Assembly: GCA_046565505.1 (NCBI GenBank) | Contig: JBKHYJ010000047.1 | Location: 1 to 14,554 of the forward strand | Direction: 5' to 3' | DNA: 14,554 bases | Source: JBKHYJ01 sp046565505 | GTDB lineage: Bacteria > Acidobacteriota > Blastocatellia > UBA7656 | Part shown: one piece after another, positions 13,054 through 14,554 of the stretch | How the letters are laid out: the number at the start of each line of letters is the position of its first letter | Numbering within the stretch: the first letter of the stretch is position 1 | Notes under the pieces: model-generated | What the model was told of the DNA's origin: nothing | Seen by the model: only the letters and a program-made list of their open reading frames with translations | Database searches by the model: none | Made by a program: the position numbers and the translations under genes

Positions 13054-14554
13054 ATGAGCACCGTCAGGAACGCGGGCTATAGAAACGGTGAAGAGCAAGA
13101 ATCTGTCAATAGCCCCTCGCAGCAAGGCGGCGGCGAAGTCGAAGTGTACCCATTGTCATTCGCGCAGCAGCGGCTGTGGTTTCTCGACCAGTGGAATCCG
13201 GGCAACACCGCTTATAACATCCCCGCGGCGATTCGGCTGAAAGGCACGTTAAATAGGCGGGCGCTTGAGCAAAGCCTTAACGAGATCGTGCGCAGGCACG
13301 AAGCGTTGCGGACGACTTTCTCCTTTGAGAATGAAGAGCCGGTCCAGGTCATAGCCCCCGAGCAGCCGTTCAACCTCGAAATGCTCGACCTGACAGAACT
13401 GCCCGAGCCCGCGCGCGAAGCTCGCGCGGTGGAACTCGCCACCGAAGAAGCGGACCTCCCCTTCGACCTGTCGGAAGGGCCTCTTATAAGGGGTAGCCTG
13501 CTGCGACTTGGCGAGAAGGATCACGCACTGCTGCTGACGATGCATCACATAATTTCGGATGGCTGGTCTATGGGTGTTTTCATCCAGGAGCTCGCCCCGC
13601 TCTACGAGGCATTCGCCACAGGCAAGCCGCCGTCGCTGCCTGACCTGCCTATCCAGTATGCTGATTTCGCGGTGTGGCAGAGAGAGAATTTGCGGGGGGA
13701 GGCGCTGGAAAAGCAACTCTCTTATTGGAGGCAGCAACTCGGCGGTGAGATCCCCGTTTTGGAATTACCAACGGACCATCCGAGGCCGCCTACGGAGACC
13801 TTCAATGGCGCGCAGCTATCGAAAACTTTATCGCAAACGCTTTCAAGGGAGATCAACGCGTCCTGTCACCGCGAAAGCGTAACGCTATTCATGTATGCGC
13901 TGGCCACATTCAACGTGTTGCTGCATCGGTACACGGGGCAGCGGGACATAATAATTGGGACGCCTATAGCGAACCGCAACCGCCCGGAGATAGAGCCGCT
14001 GATAGGCTTCTTTGTTAACACGCTCGTCATTCGGACAGGCGTCTCCGCGGACCTCACTTTCCGCGAGTTACTGGCCCAGGTGCGCGAAGCTACATTGGCT
14101 GCCTACGAGAACCAGGACGTGCCTTTCGAGACCCTGGTGCAAGAACTTCAGCCCCAGCGCGACGCGAGCCGGTCACCGCTGTTCCAGGTCTTATTCGTTG
14201 TGCAGAACGCGCCGATGCCTCCGTTACAGCTCCAAGGGCTCGAACTGAGCTTGATGCCGATCGAAGCCGGAGGGTCCAAGTTCGACTTGACGCTGGTCGT
14301 GCAGGAGGAAGGCGAGAGCATTGTGCTCTCCATAGAATACAACACGGATTTATTTGAGACCGATACTATAGAAAGAATGCTGTCTCATCTGGAGACGCTG
14401 TTTGAAGGGGTAGTGAGAAGGCCTGAAGAGAAGGTGGCGAGGGTGAGGATGATGACGGAAGCCGAACTCCGCCGCATACTCGTCGATTGGAACGACACCG
14501 CCGCCGACTTCCCGCGCCACCTCTGCCTCCACGACCTGTTCGAGCGCCAGGCAG
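13054..14554 (+). CDS. NRPS, 5' portion: C domain and start of A domain
   Basis: The reading frame runs from the ATG at 13054 to the right edge without a stop (500 codons). After a polar leader of about 30 residues (MSTVRNAGYRNGEE...) comes a complete condensation domain, about 33-470. It has LSFAQQRLWFLDQWNP (C1), HHIISDG at 164-170 (the catalytic second His), IQYADFAVWQ, GTPIANRNR, GFFVNTLVIR and RDASRSPLFQ. The last residues (ILVDWNDTAADFPRHLCLHDLFERQA) are the usual C-to-A linker and start of an adenylation domain, which continues outside the window. The protein should accept the chain from the preceding bimodular NRPS, whose C-terminal LSDEDMDSLLDEMLA tail could dock here. This leader lacks the clear LSxxxRxLL helix seen in the other two NRPS N-termini. 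Nothing can be said about its amino acid. Confidence 0.95.
   Translation, partial: MSTVRNAGYRNGEEQESVNSPSQQGGGEVEVYPLSFAQQRLWFLDQWNPGNTAYNIPAAIRLKGTLNRRALEQSLNEIVRRHEALRTTFSFENEEPVQVIAPEQPFNLEMLDLTELPEPAREARAVELATEEADLPFDLSEGPLIRGSLLRLGEKDHALLLTMHHIISDGWSMGVFIQELAPLYEAFATGKPPSLPDLPIQYADFAVWQRENLRGEALEKQLSYWRQQLGGEIPVLELPTDHPRPPTETFNGAQLSKTLSQTLSREINASCHRESVTLFMYALATFNVLLHRYTGQRDIIIGTPIANRNRPEIEPLIGFFVNTLVIRTGVSADLTFRELLAQVREATLAAYENQDVPFETLVQELQPQRDASRSPLFQVLFVVQNAPMPPLQLQGLELSLMPIEAGGSKFDLTLVVQEEGESIVLSIEYNTDLFETDTIERMLSHLETLFEGVVRRPEEKVARVRMMTEAELRRILVDWNDTAADFPRHLCLHDLFERQA
13159..13199 (+). repeat. 41-nt exact direct repeat, copy 2 (C-domain motif C1)
   Basis: Identical to 6457-6497; identity ends right after the motif on both sides (upstream A/G difference, downstream G/C difference). 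See copy 1 for interpretation. Confidence 0.85.

Noticed and set aside
1..14554. CRISPR arrays, tRNA or rRNA genes, transposases, thioesterase, epimerase or methyltransferase domains
   Set aside because: None was seen on either strand; repeated segments are all homologous NRPS motifs within coding regions.

Overview
The window is an internal segment of a non-ribosomal peptide synthetase (NRPS) gene cluster. All six genes are on the + strand, and the first and last run off the window edges. The DNA is GC-rich, with frequent AGG and ATA codons. There is no rRNA, tRNA or other reliable taxonomic marker. The NRPS style (FAQQRLWF-type condensation domains, helical 'LSxEE..LL' tails) would fit a large-genome soil or environmental bacterium such as Acidobacteriota, Myxococcota or a cyanobacterium-like lineage, but this is only a guess.

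Layout. (1) 3-3422: end of an NRPS with [A-domain end]-PCP-C-A; its last A domain stops after motif A8 and continues into an unrelated tail. (2) 3634-4299: a 221-aa protein that begins with a docking-like helix and then supplies the missing A9-A10 part of an adenylation domain plus a PCP. (3) 4361-5416: a GTP cyclohydrolase of the FolE2/MptA family. (4) 5413-6171: a RibD C-terminal/DHFR-like reductase, joined to the previous gene by an ATGA overlap. (5) 6310-12921: a bimodular NRPS, C-A-PCP-C-A*-PCP, in which the second A domain has lost essentially every catalytic motif residue while its C and PCP domains keep their core residues. (6) 13054-14554: start of another NRPS (C domain, then the first residues of an A domain).

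How they may work together (inference). The proteins look like a multi-protein assembly line whose termini carry short amphipathic helices suited to protein-protein docking. Two features depart from the textbook: one adenylation domain is divided between two polypeptides at the A8/A9 hinge, and one module has a pseudo-adenylation domain, so its carrier protein must be loaded in trans or skipped. The FolE2 and RibD-like pair sits inside the same-strand run of genes. It suggests a GTP-derived pteridine or pyrimidine, either as a building block of the product or as a tetrahydropterin-type cofactor for a tailoring enzyme outside the window. No thioesterase, epimerase, methyltransferase, regulator or transporter is seen, so the cluster must continue beyond at least one edge.

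The non-coding stretches (3423-3633, 4300-4360, 6172-6309, 12922-13053) are all shorter than 300 bases. They hold ribosome binding sites and several possible RNA hairpins, but no convincing promoter and no canonical terminator.
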